Positions 10,057 to 22,778 are shown, counted from the first letter of the stretch. The stretch is 64,000 nt of DNA from Pseudisothecium myosuroides (GCA_951799445.1 OX637287.1:42809724-42873723); one strand, 5' to 3'. Notes: generated from the letters alone by a model not told the origin. Numbers and translations: made by a program.

Positions 10057-12900
10057 GTCACGTTGGGATCTTTTGGACCGTGCCTCCCCCGATGGCGTGC
10101 TTGGTACCATCGGAAAGCCCTCGGTGAGGAGGGGTGCACGAGCTTTGTTTTGTGGCGTTCCAACCTACAGTGGGAAAGTTATGGACTTTTGATTTATTTT
10201 TGGATCTTAAAAATTACTAAATTATGCTAAATTATGTATCTTTTGAACCGTGTGTCAATTTGTCACGTTCTTGGTACCGTTGGAAAGTCCTTTGCCAGAA
10301 AGGGTGCGCGGGTTTTGTTTTGTGGCGTTTAGACCTACGGTGGGAAAGTTACGGGTTTTTGAGTCATTTTTGGTTTTTAACATGACTTTTACTTTTGTTT
10401 GGTTGTGGCAAAGACACAGGGCTACACTAGTCATACCTTAAGACAAGTTGTTTGTTTGTTTTGTTTGTTATGTTGAGATCTCCCGAACCGTACATCCCCT
10501 CGGGGCGTGCTTGATACCGTCGGAAAGCCCTCGGCGAGGAGGGGTGCACGGGCTTTGTGTTGTGGTGTTTGGACCTAAGGTGTAAAAGTTATAGATTTTT
10601 GAGTTATTTTTGGATCTTAAAAATTACTAAATTATGTTAAATTATGTATCTTTTGAACCGTGTGTTAATTTGTCATGTTCTTGGTATCGTTGGAAAGCCC
10701 TTGGCGAGGAGGGGTGCACGGGCTTTGTTTGGTGGCGTTTGGAGCTATAGTAGAAAAGTTCTAGGTTTTTGAGTTATTTTTTGTTTTAAAAATGACTTTT
10801 ACTTTTGTTTTGGTTGTGGCAACGACAACAGCACAAGGCTTACTTTAAATCAGGATGTTTGTTTGTTATGGTGAGATTTCCTGGATCGTGAATCCCTCGA
10901 TCACATTCTTGGTATCGTCAGAAAGCTCTCGACAAGAGGGGTGCACGGGCTTTGTTTCGTGGCATTTGGACCTATTGTGGGAAAGTCATGTTTTTTTGAG
11001 TTATTTTTTAATTAAAAAATTAGGAAAAATGATTTTTACTTACTTTGGCTATGGCAACGGCACAAGGCACACTAGTGCACATTAGCTTAATTGAACAATT
11101 TTACGCATTTAGGTGGCTCTGTCTTAATTTGTGGCATTGTGAGTATAAACTTTATAGTAAAATCTAGACATAGTGTTATTGCCACCAAATGTCAAGTATT
11201 GTAAATGTTACTATATTTGTCAAGCATGTTGTAATAAGTTTAAATAAATATTTTTTTATTACAATTGCAAGTAGTGTTAATAATAAAAAAGTGGATTTGA
11301 GTGACATTAGTTGTAAAATTATTTTAAAATAGTGCCACCTATAATGCTCTCTATATGACAAAATATGTCCTAAGGTATGTACACCTATAATGCCTAAAAT
11401 GCAATAACTACAATTGTATCAAAAAGCATTACAAAAATCTAGGTATTGATTATACAAGATGTATACAATTGAAATATGAAAGCTAGTATTATTTTTTTTG
11501 TACACCTAGAGACAATCTTTTGAAATTTATATAACTTATTAAAACATTGTCCAAACAATCTATACCATAAATGAGTGTTTTTGTTTTTTGTTTTTTGTTA
11601 TAGTGAGATCTTTTGGGCCATGCTTCCCCCCTTTTGCATTCTTGGTACCTTTAAAAAAAAACCTTTGCAAGGAAGGATGCATGGACTTCGTTTGGACCTA
11701 TGTTATGAAAGTTTTGGATTTATGAGTTATTTTTTACTTTAAAAAATAGAAAGTTATTTTTTATTTTATTTTATTTTGGTTGTGGCAATGGCACTAGGCA
11801 ATATCCATCCATCCATTATCTTAAGTTAGGTTGTTTGTTTGTTTGTTTGTTACGTTGAGATCTCCTAGATTGTGCGTGCGTGGTCATGTGTTTGGTACCG
11901 TTGGAAAACTTGCGGCAAGGAGGTGTGTACAAGCTTTGTTTGGACCTACGATGGGAAAGTTATGGATTTTTGAGTTATTTTTGTTTCTTAAAAATTTAAA
12001 AACTATTTTTACTTCTATTTTGACTGTGCCAATGGCATAGGGCACACTAGACTTTTATTATATTGCGGCAATGGCATAAGATACACTAGACCCTAAAGGA
12101 CCAAGGGAGTGTCCAAATTTCCAAAATTGTGAAGATCTATTATAAAATGCAACTTAGAATAATATTTTAATGATGACTTTCAAACAATAGTTGTAAATTA
12201 TGATTTATAGATTACATCCGTGTGGATAGATCAACAATTACAAAAACTAATATTTTACAATAAAATTTGAAACCAAAAATTGCAAATTCCTTCTAAAATC
12301 AATTGTAGATTGAATATTTATAATTTTTACAAGAATTTTTTTTATAATTTCAAAATGCTAAGTTCTAATCATAGTGATTTTTGAAGATTTTTTATTTTAT
12401 TTTTTGATTGAAGTCGTTTTTGAAGGGTCATTTTTTGAACTAAAAAAGTTATTTTTTTAAGCTAGAGCTACCAATACCCTTTAAATTATAGAATATTTGC
12501 AAAGCAAAATCTTCATAATTTGAACCGTACAAATGTTAATACAATATAAGAATCTTCAAAATAAATTGATGGATGAAAAAATGCATTTCGGTGAGTTTAG
12601 GACGTGTTTCCATTCATTCATTGTTCAAAATCTGCACTCATGGTCCTTAAAATGAATTTGTTTGTTTGTTTTGTTTGTTTGTTACTGTGGGATCTTTGAA
12701 ACCATATGTCCTCCACTTGTGTTCTTAGTATTGTTGGAAAGCTCTCTAGGAGGAAGGGTGCATGGGCTTTGTTTTGTGGTGTTTAGACCTACCGCGTGAA
12801 AGTTATTGAATTTCGAAGTTTTTATGAATGAAAAAATGAAAAAATGATTTTTACTTTTAATTTGACTGTGGCATCAGTAAAAGTTGTACTAATACATGAT
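10056..12900 (+). repeat. Eight copies of a ~200-bp degenerate tandem/dispersed repeat
   Basis: Each unit runs GTTTGTTTGTTA, then GAGATCTCC, then CTTGGTACCGTCGGAAAGCC, then GAGGGGTGCACGGGCTTTGT, then GGGAAAGTTATGGATTTTTGAG, ending with a GGTTGTGGCAACGGCACAAGG-like block. Copies start near 10059, 10236, 10467, 10650, 10867, 11598, 11849 and 12684. The first four alternate between two variants (A-B-A-B), so the older unit was a dimer of about 410 bp. No continuous ORF runs through the copies. Confidence 0.85.
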
Positions 12901-13008
12901 AAATTGCATTGGATTCTTCTTTCAATTGGCACTAAGATCTAATAAAAATAATTTATATATAATACTTAAAACTATACTTAGTTGCAAAAAGTAACGGTTA
13001 TAGATGCT

Positions 13009-13942
13009 CATATCTTAACCCTATAAAGATAGGCCAATGACCTCTAAGTTCTAGCTTCACTGTCCATTATTTTGTGTGCTACCATTTTCCAATTAGATAT
13101 GGATGAGAAATTTTGTATTTATTTTTCAAAGATGAAATCACATGTCTACTACAAGTTGTAAAATTTTCAACATTTTTTGGAAAAAATTGAAAGCATTAGG
13201 AAAAATTTGAGGCTAGCAAAAGGCCATTTGACTACGTGCATCAGTGCGATAACAGGAAAAAGAAATTAAAAATTGAGCCCATGTGATCACCAATAGTGCT
13301 ATGTCAAACAGGCGACTTTAATTTTTTTTATAAATAATTTAAAATATATGTATTTTTTTATTTCCCTTGTAATTGCACAACAACCAAAAGTCAAACAGCA
13401 TGTGTAAGGTTCAAATTTTTTATGATGTACTGTGAATTTCTTAAGAAAAAAAATGAAGAAAATCATATCAAATGCAAAATATTCTCAAAAAATTTGAAAT
13501 TTTTACTATAGATGTATAATATAGTGTATAACATTATGGTATAAACCAAAGTTATCATATTATTCTTTAATTAGAAAATCAACAAACCATGGTTATAGGT
13601 CTACAATTCATATTGCTATAAAATATTTAAATTTAAGATTTTTTCAAAATTTCCAGTTGGAATAGAAAGTGCAATGGATAAGTTTCATTTCATTAATCAA
13701 ACATATTCAAAAAATACCATTTTTATGGCTAAAATTCTCATCAAGAATAAATAGCAAAAAATGTCCCAAATACACTATAAAGGTGATCCATGAATTAAGC
13801 ATCTTCTTCTTTAGAAAAGTCAATAAGATCGTAATGAGGGACTTTGCAATAGTATTTGCTAAAAATGTACTCAAGTACCTTTCAAATAAACAAATTAGAT
13901 GAAAAAATATTTTTTTCCATCCTCTAGTCTCAATTGAAGTCA
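13009..13942 (-). repeat. Dispersed ~0.93-kb repeat, copy 1 (inverted relative to 59660-60590)
   Basis: The reverse complement aligns along its length with 59660-60590. Shared landmarks are the segment around ACCATGGTTTGTTGATTTTC, the translation segment LGHFLLF, and the GTCCATTATTTTGTGTGCT-like end. It lacks the MITE found in the other copy, so it supplies the empty-site comparison. No TIRs or coding capacity were recognised. A minus-strand frame of 137 codons crosses it, but it reflects repeat identity rather than a known protein. Confidence 0.8.
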
Positions 13943-14278
13943 TCCATCGAACATTTAGTGTCTGCATCAGCCTTGCCAACAGCGGCACAAGGTTAAGGGA
14001 CCAAGGAGGATTGACCCTTTTATTACCCCATGTTTTATCCTTGGAGAAAACATTGGAATTTTTTATTTGCCACCTATGACTTGCAAATTTTGAATTTATA
14101 TTTGCAATTAGTGGTCCCAAATTAGCTAGGGTAGGTGAAAAAATACTAAATTTACATAGCTCAAAATAGGGTCAATTTTTACATTTTCCCCTGGATGGGG
14201 CAATAAGGGGGTCAATCCAGGTTAACTTATGACACTTAAGTTTATGGGTTCATAGGATTTAAGGTACCACTAACTTAC

Positions 14279-14435
14279 CGTGAAGGTTTGATTCGGCAGT
14301 TAGATGTCAGAATTGAGTTTCCACGTTAGATTCTCAAGGATCCACGTCACTTCAGACCATTCACATGATGACACTTGTCACTTTTTAATTCAAAAATGAC
14401 TTAATTTCTGCCAAATCTGACCTTGACGTAGGGTA
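14279..14435. repeat. Inverted repeat arm 1 (pairs with 22779-22932)
   Basis: It runs from CGTGAAGGTTTGATT to GCCAAATCTGACCTTGACGTAGGGTA. The reverse complement of 22779-22932 shares both ends and the internal CCATTCACA and AAAAATGACTTAATT blocks, at roughly three quarters identity by eye. The two arms face each other across about 8.3 kb holding the Rpp29 gene and the transporter paralogue. Confidence 0.8.
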
Positions 14436-14555
14436 TACTGAAGCACTGAGCTCCAGACAAATGAAATCTTCCCGAGGTCGATGACTTACATTGCTTTCTC
14501 AGTTGATACCCTTATACGCACTGATACCCGGGTAGCCCAAAGGCGTCGTTCTGAA

Positions 14556-14590
14556 GTATATAGACACTAGGGTTTATGAGAGCTAAGCTG
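14556..14590 (+). promoter_or_regulatory. Candidate core promoter of the Rpp29 gene: TATA-like plus telo-box
   Basis: TATATA at 14557-14562 is followed by the telo-box core AGGGTTT at 14569-14575. In plants this motif is common near the start of genes for ribosome and RNA-processing factors, which fits the downstream gene. Further AGGGTTT/AGGGTT copies lie near 15171, 15353 and 15494. No transcript evidence is available. Confidence 0.4.
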
Positions 14591-15002
14591 TCCGCTCTTG
14601 TCGAAACTTCTCATGGCCATGGCATGCACGATCGTGGAGAAGAATTCATGTGCGCATTCTGGATTTTTCATATTTAATGGATGCCAGGGGGGGGTGCATG
14701 CTAAAGATGGTGGCATTTATATTTGGTGAGCGACATCGTTTTCAAATTCTTCTAGCAAAAGTGATGAGTATTTGTTGGAATGGTAATTGAGTGAAGCAGA
14801 GCGATACTTAGCACAGAGAATCGCAATTGCAAGTTGTAAACGTTTTTGAAGAAGGTGTGGCACTTCTGAGGTTAGCTGCGTTCCTTCCCTCTTTCTCTCT
14901 CTTTTTGCTTTATTGACGAATTCAATTACGGACTTCGCTTTCGAGGTTAGGCCCTCGTGCATCTATCAATGTCTATCTTGTGCGTAGAAGCGCCCTGTTT
15001 TA

Positions 15003-15252
15003 ATCAGTGTTTGAGCTTGTCGAGAAGTTCTTTGACGGTTTGGTGGGCTCTGACAATGCTTGTTGCGTAGACTTAGAGGTGGACCTTATCAAGCTGGATG
15101 TTTTGTGCGTCAAGTGTGTCTACTCACGACTTTGTGTCAATTTTGCCTCGATGGATTTATGTTTTGCTTTAGGGTTTGATCAGTGGTCGAGCTCGTTGAG
15201 CAGTTCTTCGAGGACTTGGTGCTCTGACGATGCTTATTGCGTTGAATTAGAG
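15003..15252 (+). repeat. Direct duplication (two ~75-bp copies, 176 bp apart) in the Rpp29 leader
   Basis: ATCAGTGTTTGAGCTTGTCG... at 15003-15078 and ATCAGTGGTCGAGCTCGTTG... at 15179-15252 share GAAGTTCTTTGA/GCAGTTCTTCGA, GCTCTGACRATGCTT and the TTAGAG end. The spacing is 176 bp. Both lie between the candidate promoter and the Rpp29 start codon, so they are probably in leader or leader-intron sequence. Confidence 0.75.
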
Positions 15253-15511
15253 CGAGCTGGAGATGGACGTCATCAGCCTGGACTTTGGACGTGGCTCTGA
15301 TGTCAAATGTTTCCTCTCACATTTTTTGAATTTTTGATTTATGTCTTGACCTAAGGGTTTTCAATTTGACCCGGGATATTGTGCAATTTGCTTCACAGCG
15401 GAGTGCAATAACGAAGCTGATTTCGGGATGCATGAGGAAATCGGACAGGGACCAAGCTTGGCACCTGCCTAACGTCAATTAGATTCCGCGGTTTAGGGTT
15501 GGAGAAGAACG

Positions 15512-16478
15512 ATGGCTGGACCTGACGATATCCGGAGTTGGTATCTCAGGCAGCACACGAATTCCACCCCAGCTGCGATCGCTCCTGCTAAACCTGTGAG
15601 TAGTATTTCCGCTTCTTGCAATTCAATTAAGTGAGATTTCCATGGCCAAATTTCGGAATTTGAAAACAAAACTGGGTACCTAGCGTATGGAATGATCGGA
15701 AGAGAACAACTGCAAATGAAACTGCTGAAATTGCAACAAAGAACAGTTTAATTACCGTTTTTGATGCAACTTTCCAATTTCTCACAGAGCAGAACAGATG
15801 TTGATTTGCTGACATGACGTTGGTTTTGATGTTGGTCTCAAGGTGCGCCGAGAAAGCTCGAATGTGGGAGTCGAAGCCGTGGTGCAGGAGCTTCTGGCGA
15901 GCAACGCCAAAACAGCAGGGAATATTGCTGGCACGATAGAGGATCGGCTGCTGGACCGACCTTACCTGCTGGACAACCCGGCGACCCATGGCGGGGCGAC
16001 CGAGAGAGCGAAGGAGAGAGCACACCGAGCTCGGAGCAAGCGGTCTGCTAAACACTTCTCCATGCGCCAGCACCGTCACGCAGGCTCCTATGACCTCCCT
16101 GCTGAGTATCACAAATATGCTTTGTTCCTTCCCATGCATGAGATGTGGGAGATTTACGCCCGGAGCCTAGTGAAGGACTGCAGTGAGTCCATGCTGCGAC
16201 CCCGTCTTCTTACTGCCGACTTGCATGGGGCCATCCTGGCTGTGGTGGAGTCGAAGAGTACTAGCTATGTAGGGACACAGGGCATCATGGTTAGGGAAAC
16301 CGATCAGACGTTCGGGATCATAACTGTGCAAGACAAGTTCAGAGTAGTTCCGAAGGCGGGAGCTGTGTTCATGTTCCAGCTGGATTCCTTGCGAATCACT
16401 TTGTTTGGAAATAACCTCTGTTCTCGGCAATTGCATCCCAGAAAGCAACGGCAGCTGAAGCCGACTATTGAACTGTGA
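15512..16478 (+). CDS. POP4: Ribonuclease P/MRP protein subunit Rpp29 (POP4), two exons
   Basis: Exons are 15512-15595 (28 codons) and 15843-16478, joined by a phase-0 intron (donor gtgagt, acceptor ctcaag). The product is 239 aa. The C-terminal half is the Rpp29 (UPF0086) Sm-like barrel: LTADLHGAILAVVESKS, then YVGTQGIMVRETDQTFGII, then KFRVVPKAGAVFMFQL and ITLFGN. In eukaryotes this protein is part of nuclear RNase P (tRNA 5' maturation) and RNase MRP (rRNA processing). A basic stretch rich in Arg, Lys and His (about 80-107) precedes the domain and suits RNA binding or nuclear import. ATG15512 follows GAAGAACG and is the first ATG of the frame. The preceding leader holds several telo-box motifs. 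Confidence 0.93.
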
Positions 16479-17129
16479 ATATGTGACTCAATTTGTAAGC
16501 AAGTACATGATTCCCATTTTAGCTATTTCCTTATCACCAAAATACTCTCTAACCCATTATTAACGACTTATGCCCATCATCAAATAGATCTAGGCTTTTA
16601 GTGACCACTAAATTCTGATCATTGTATGTGTAATTTGTTCTCCATTGTTTGCACTTCGTCCATTGTACCAAACACTGACCTACGCAATCCTCTCACACTC
16701 CACTGCTGGTACCTGCATTACATCATCCAATAGTGGTAGCGTCAGGATCATAGATGGATTAGAGATCGCCGAGTTTTTTGGGTTTCTATTAAATTGTACT
16801 CCCCGATCATCGTTATTGGCATACAGAGCAGGCTTCCAGGTCAATGAGGTCATTTTCATTTGGATCCTAGAAGTAGAAGTAGCTGAATGAACGAATACCT
16901 CTCCCAACAGAAGAACCCGAGTCCAAATGCAACGTAGTGGAATCCAATTGTTTCTTGCGTCAGCGATCCTCCAGATCCACCTCTCCTCTGCACCCAACCA
17001 AACTCGGTCACAAATTTAAAATGCCGTGACGTTCAAACGTGCAATTCCAATGGGACAATGCTCGGAGTCACTTTTTATACCAGAAATATGGTGGGTCATA
17101 GATATCACGAACTCTAGAAACAAATTCCT

Positions 17130-17231
17130 TTGAGAAAAGTTGAACATTCCAGATCCAAGAAATTTCAAAATCAGAGCATCAAGAAGGCACCCAGACGTTT
17201 CCTTTTGTACTGGGGAAATGAAGGCAACACC
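17130..17231 (-). pseudogene. Degenerate remnant of the penultimate transporter exon
   Basis: The minus-strand translation GVAFISP...LLDALILKFLGSGMFNFSQ aligns with GAVFIFH...WLKAMGLVVIFIGVGLFNWFK of the intact gene (its exon 61616-61710). It is longer (about 102 versus 95 nt). The base string before GGT is ACAAA rather than CAG. The only nearby AG shifts the frame and meets a stop within about 20 codons. It is the natural next exon of the paralogue at 17671-21225 and suggests that gene's C-terminus has decayed or changed. Confidence 0.55.
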
Positions 17232-17670
17232 TTTGTGTGTGCCTAACGGTTTATGAACATCAACCATCGATGTTTTCTTCTCAAGCGTGCTAATCAGATA
17301 TGATTGTAAACAGAAAAGTAACTAAAGCAATATGATCCTACGTAGTTGTTTCATACTTTTTCATTCAAATCATAGCAGTCATCGGCTTAATTCTATTGAT
17401 CACAAACCTCGAAGAAAGAACTCGAACCTGCATGTACCATCTCTTCCTGCACATGAAATAGTCCCACAAGGAGTCAAGAGAACTGAGGATAAAGGGAAAA
17501 TCCCCAAACTTCCCTGGAGATTCAATTTTGTCCTGAAGCACCATTTGGTGCGATGCTTCTTTGCATACGGCTGGGAACAACCGCAGAGAATAGCACGAGC
17601 TGTTCAAGTACTGGAATGCATACAGATGGGAAGATCCGCTACTGAGAAAAAGTCAAAAAGAGTTGCATAC

Positions 17671-20600
17671 CAAGATGTGGTGGACATCCTTGACAAGCAG
17701 CAACACAATGTATGTTAAAGCGCTTGTCCTCGCCAGCAACATCAACTCTGCTACTGACTGCACCTCACACGATCTGTTCATGTTTATTAGTCCATATCTA
17801 CTGGTTTCGGGACAAACTTACGACTATATAAGAGATTAACAAATTAATTTGAGAAAGATCTGGGAATAATGAAAAAATATAACATATAAACAGTCACAAG
17901 CAGAACTGAGCTAAAGACTCAGCATCCCATAAAATCATCTACGTCCTATTTGTTGAGGTTGAACCAGGAATTATGCCACATTAGGAATCTGTTCTGGGAT
18001 TCTAATAAATATATCTGCTTCAGGAGGGATGGGATTCACACTTTCATAGTGTACAAAGCAAGGCCACCTGCAGCAACAAGAGTTGTCCAGAATATGTTGA
18101 GCTTAGTGTCAAGCAGGCCGTCTTCGCCAAGAGTACCCCATGATTCTGTATAGTACGAGATGGTTAAGGTTATGATGGCCGCCACTGGTTTCATCACACG
18201 CATGGTAGAAAATGGTGTTGACATATCTACAAAACAGGAAACATGTTTCAGTATCCGAGTTCAAGACACAAAGTTATTTTCCTAGAACTTTTGAAGAGCT
18301 CACAAAGAATGAATCTCAGTACTGCATTTGCGCCAAAATGAAAATTCATTCGGGTCTGTCAGTGGGAGGGACAGAACGAAGTGTATAGATGCAAACTTAC
18401 GCAAAATTTCCCTCTGTTGAAGAACCATAATCCCGTTCAGCAATGTATGGAAAGCCGCCCAAAATCCACACAAGAATTTTAGTCTCCAACTAAGTGTAAC
18501 ATAGAGATCAGTATGTTTTCACGATTGAAATCTTTTGAGAATGCAGTTAACTTCACGCAATGAAGATATATTTCTCGTCTGGTAAGGTGTCATATTATAA
18601 ACCATTTTGGAAACCAACAGCAGTAAATACTTTTGCTACACAGATATAAGACCTGTAAAAGGATCTGGGTCCCTGTCCAGCGAAAGGAGGTTACTATCGA
18701 TGCAGCTGTGTACTGAGCAAATCTGGAAAGTGGAATCTTTTGACCCAGTACCTTACCAACTGCATTCCAAACATCCAATTGGTTAAGAACAACAGGCGAA
18801 ATGTTGTGAAGGTCGAGGTAGAGATTGCACTACCAATTATTTATGAGGAAGAGTTACTTAAGGCACGAACAAGAAAATTGTTGAATTCGTATCAAAGTGT
18901 GCACATTAAAGATACCTAAAATTTGAGTCCATTTAAGTACAAACACGATTGTGAGGTTTGAAACCGGTATATAAATATGACCAAATTGCACTCCTATCAG
19001 AAGCGCTCTATGCACTGAAGGAAATCAAAAATCGTGTAAGACAAGAAGTGCTGACACTGACCTATCAATAAGGTGCCTATTGTGAAAGAGGTAATACTGG
19101 CTGTTAACTTGAAGGTTGGGGTCTCCAAGCTGTCGACATGCACAACATTGTCCTCTGCATTTAAGATAATAATTAAAGCAGTTTCTGAAGATGATGATCT
19201 TGGAGAGCAAGAATATCTTCTGAATAGAACTAGTAAACTGAGTATGAATACTGAAATCTTACTAAAATGAATAAGTCATGAGGAGCACAAGAAAAGGAGC
19301 ACCCGACTTGCTCTGCAATCCAAGAAACACACGATGAGAGCGCTCCACTGTGCATTTATTGCATGTTATTTACAGCTCGGTTCAAGGTCTAGTTAAAAGA
19401 AGCGAATAAAATTATAAATTTTATTAGAAATCTAGAAGATCACAACGAAGCATCTTAGTAGTGTCGATCACAGAAATGTTGCTTCCATCTAAATGCAGAT
19501 TCCAATCTTAGCGCATGCTGTAGCTGTAGAATTGTCGACAGCTGATTTCAGAAAATCATTGGAAGCTCACCAAGTTATTGCAATTATCAGGGATGCTTGG
19601 ATGCGGTATAGCAACGTTGATATCGATGGCGTTAGCAATGCCTGGTGGCACCACTGCGTAAACAATACAATTACCCACAACATAACTTATGAACTGCATT
19701 TGTATCACTAGAGCCTTGGACACAAATAAATAATGCAGACGAACCAAGAATGCAGTCAAGAAAACCCTAGTCAGCAAAACTTGGTATGAGAAAGCCAACC
19801 AGGAATTTCCCGACTATGGAACTCAAATAAATCGCAATGTTGCTCATATTTCTGGGAGGCAGTCTTAGCGCTAGTTCCATTGATTCTGAATTATTAGACT
19901 TCCTAATTTTAAACACAACATGTAGCCACCCGCATTTGCACCATGTTTTCGAAATGTTGGTTATATGATAACCTAATGAATCTCCAAAACGTACTCAATA
20001 CCATATATCACGTGTCGTCACATAGAAAATCCAAACTTAAGGAGTCCAAAAATGGTGAGGAAGTGAAGTGTTTATTAAAATATACCTCTCAAAATGTATG
20101 ATCTCCATGAGATGCTGGCTATGGGAGACGTTTTCTTCCCCCATTTAGTGAGGCGAAACAGCGCTGACACGGCTGCTTGTGTTAGGAAGAAAAAAGCTTG
20201 CAGCAACCTTGGTGCTGGAAAGTTCGTCAGCCTCTCTCCAAATTTTGAGGTTTTGTATCTGTACTTCCCATCAAGCAGAAATGCAAACTTCGCTTCAATA
20301 CAATGAACTACCTAGAATCCAATTAGGTGAACAAAGTGAGTCACATCCCGCAATATGAAATAAGATAATGATTATTGTGTAAGTCATGTCGAACTTATAT
20401 AAACTGGTAATTCTCCTCCAGTATGTTAATTAATAAGCGCTTAACATTATAAATAGATCGACTGTAATATCTGGGACAATTCTCGCTTGGATAGAGTGGC
20501 AGTTATAGGGCATAAGTAACTCAATAAATCAGATGAGCTCTACAAGGACGTTGCGATGTATTCGCACTTACAACATCAGCAAGGTGAAGAGTGGACTTAC

Positions 20601-21225
20601 GCTTCTAGAAGAGCATAGGCTAGGTACCAGAAGGCAATGTATAAAACAGTCTTGCCAGTCGTTTCTTTGGCGAAACATGGTTTGCACAAAGGGCCTGGAC
20701 GCGCGTCCTCTTTTAGCGATCCATAATGAAAACCAATGCTTCTTCTTCGTTTCTTTTCTTTGACTGCAATTTGAAGGTCAGAAAATGAGAATCTGAAAAG
20801 AAAAAAAAAGTATCTTGCACGAGCATCTGAAAGACTTTACAAGAATCCTCGATTCAAAGATTTATTTTAACTACCAGCTTCATCCCCATCAGACATTGGA
20901 GGACATAGGTATCCCTTTGACCTGGAAATGCCAGAATGTGCAGAAATATATTGAACAAATTCAAGATACGGGGATTCGTTTGTAAGTTGAGATGTTTACG
21001 AATGCTTGACCCGCTCTCAGGCGAACGGGAACTCTCAGGCTCCTCTTCTGCCACTCCCGGTGTCGCCTCCGGAGACTGCAGCAACCATCTCAACGTCTTC
21101 TTCCTTCCTTCCGACCCAATCGACTGCTGCTTCTCGTCACAACGCATACATTTTTGGACGTCGATGCTAGCACTCTGTGAAGTTGAGGCTGTCGGTCCTC
21201 CATTCCGAGAAGAGTCCGACATCAT
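17671..21225 (-). CDS. Divergent SLC35C2-like sugar-phosphate/nucleotide-sugar transporter paralogue, ten exons
   Basis: Exons on the minus strand are 21225-21000, 20763-20601, 20258-20086, 19653-19571, 19312-19263, 19129-19062, 18759-18653, 18413-18401, 18226-18042 and 17757-17671. All phases fit and give 385 codons without a stop. Five of the last six exons equal those of the gene at 61226-64000 in length (50, 68, 13, 185 and 87 nt); the sixth is 107 versus 101. Recognisable segments are NFPAPRLL, SISWRSY, NAIDIN, KSGAPFLVLL, SFRWTGTQILLQ, TPFSTM and VAELMLLARTSALT. The family comprises ten-helix DMT/TPT carriers of the Golgi, ER or plastid. The N-terminus is a polar, Ser/Glu-rich tail. The first donor (after 21000) could also lie about 33 nt further on. 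The substrate is unknown. The C-terminal helices are missing or degenerate, so this may be a young pseudogene or a remodelled protein. Confidence 0.72.
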
Positions 21226-22778
21226 CTCGTCCTCAACATTGCGCCAAACCTATTGTCATATTTCTATCCTTTAATTGTGGCAAAATCCTTGCATTTTATT
21301 CCAAAAGGTATAAAAATATAAGGAATGAATAGCAGAATCAAGAGCTCCTATCGATAAAAAAAAACAAAAAAAACTGATTCTCCACAAATGCCATCATGAG
21401 CAGGTGTAAATCTTCAAGTTTCGCTTCAATCGACTACTATATTTGATGTAGCAGAAAAATAAATTGCAATAGGACACTCATCATGTATCCTTAGGTCGTC
21501 TTAACACCACAGAGCTACTCTCGTGGAACTGCAAGTCCACGACCTTGTTAATTTGCGCAATCATGTGATCACCTTGAAGGACATAGCCGAAATTATACTA
21601 CAACTAAGTCTCATCAGAAATTAAGTGAACACGGAAGTGGTGATGAATTTCACTTGACTCGATGCCACCCTTGTCGGAGTGACTAGCTTGGCGACATCTT
21701 TGTAGACTGCAATGGAACGCCTGTATTCTTCACTACGCTATTCCAGCAGCACTCAGGAGCGACTCGCCTTGCTGAAATTCAAAGAAGACTTTACACATCA
21801 TTGACTGACCATTCAAGTCGAAACGGAATGCCGAATGTCACAAGTTGTCATGAGTTCCAGAATGTTGCCGTGGCATAGTTAAAACCTATTTAACATATAA
21901 GTTGCACGCGTTGATGACCCCGTTTAACTCCTAAGTTAGGTTACAGGTAAACGAAATATTCTCGGTCTCCGGTTTCAATTCCAATTCAGCAACAACGTGA
22001 ACGTTTTCTTTAATGTTATTCACACATGCACGTGTGCTTGAAGCTTAAGAACAGAGCTTCTAAAAACAGGATAGAAAAAACGCAGTGCATGAAAATCAAG
22101 AATGCAGTAGAAGAATTCTGAGAACGAGAATATTCTGCTCCTACCAGAAACTGCGATTCAGCATTGAAAAATGCTGCCAAAACGAATAAAAGGAAAACAA
22201 TCGGAAGCTACTTACAACGGCAGTCGTTCGAGAATGTCGAGAAGTCCGTCCCCGTGAGCAATTAAACCGGATACACTTTCAGAACACTGCTGTTGTTCGA
22301 AGAATCAAGAAGTACTAAGTGAATGGCGGCAGCAACCAAGACAGAGCAACGGACAGCCGAAAGCTCCGGAAAATTAAATAAAAGAAACACATAACCATTA
22401 CATCAAGAAATCTCAAACATTGCAACACCGCAACAGATCGAATTCATTAACTGCCACAAGCATAATGCATTGCATATCACATGCTCCATGACGGAGAGGA
22501 CGATGATCGATTGCCAGGGAAAATTAAATAACTAACCTAACATTGTACGCTGTTTTTGCTCTCCACCGCATTTATACCTCAACATCTCAAAAATTAATTT
22601 CTTCGCCGGGAATCCATGTCGAACAAAATCGCAAACTGAATTGACTGGAAGGACGATAACAGACCAGACGCTCCGGACGGAAGAAGTGCCTAAAACCGCG
22701 AGAGCAGTGTGAATGCGGCTGATGACCCTAATTCCGTGAACATACGAACCCCTTAAGTGGTCATTAAACCAGTCCACT
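21226..22778 (-). other. Upstream region of the transporter paralogue, no further gene seen
   Basis: GC-balanced for its first kilobase, so probably leader and promoter of the minus-strand transporter paralogue. An 81-codon minus-strand frame at 22532-22777 has no recognisable features. No TATA box with suitable spacing can be singled out. Confidence 0.4.

Noticed and set aside
9762..10230. Long open frames with Lys/Gln/Asn or Cys/Val/Leu/Phe repeats on both strands
   Set aside because: They are translations of the GGTA/GTTT/GTTTTT microsatellite.
15007..15300. 97-codon plus frame upstream of Rpp29
   Set aside because: No proper start context or known motif; it spans the leader duplication.
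17332..17718. 128-codon plus-strand frame
   Set aside because: It overlaps the antisense of a conserved 87-nt transporter exon and has no motifs or splice partners of its own.
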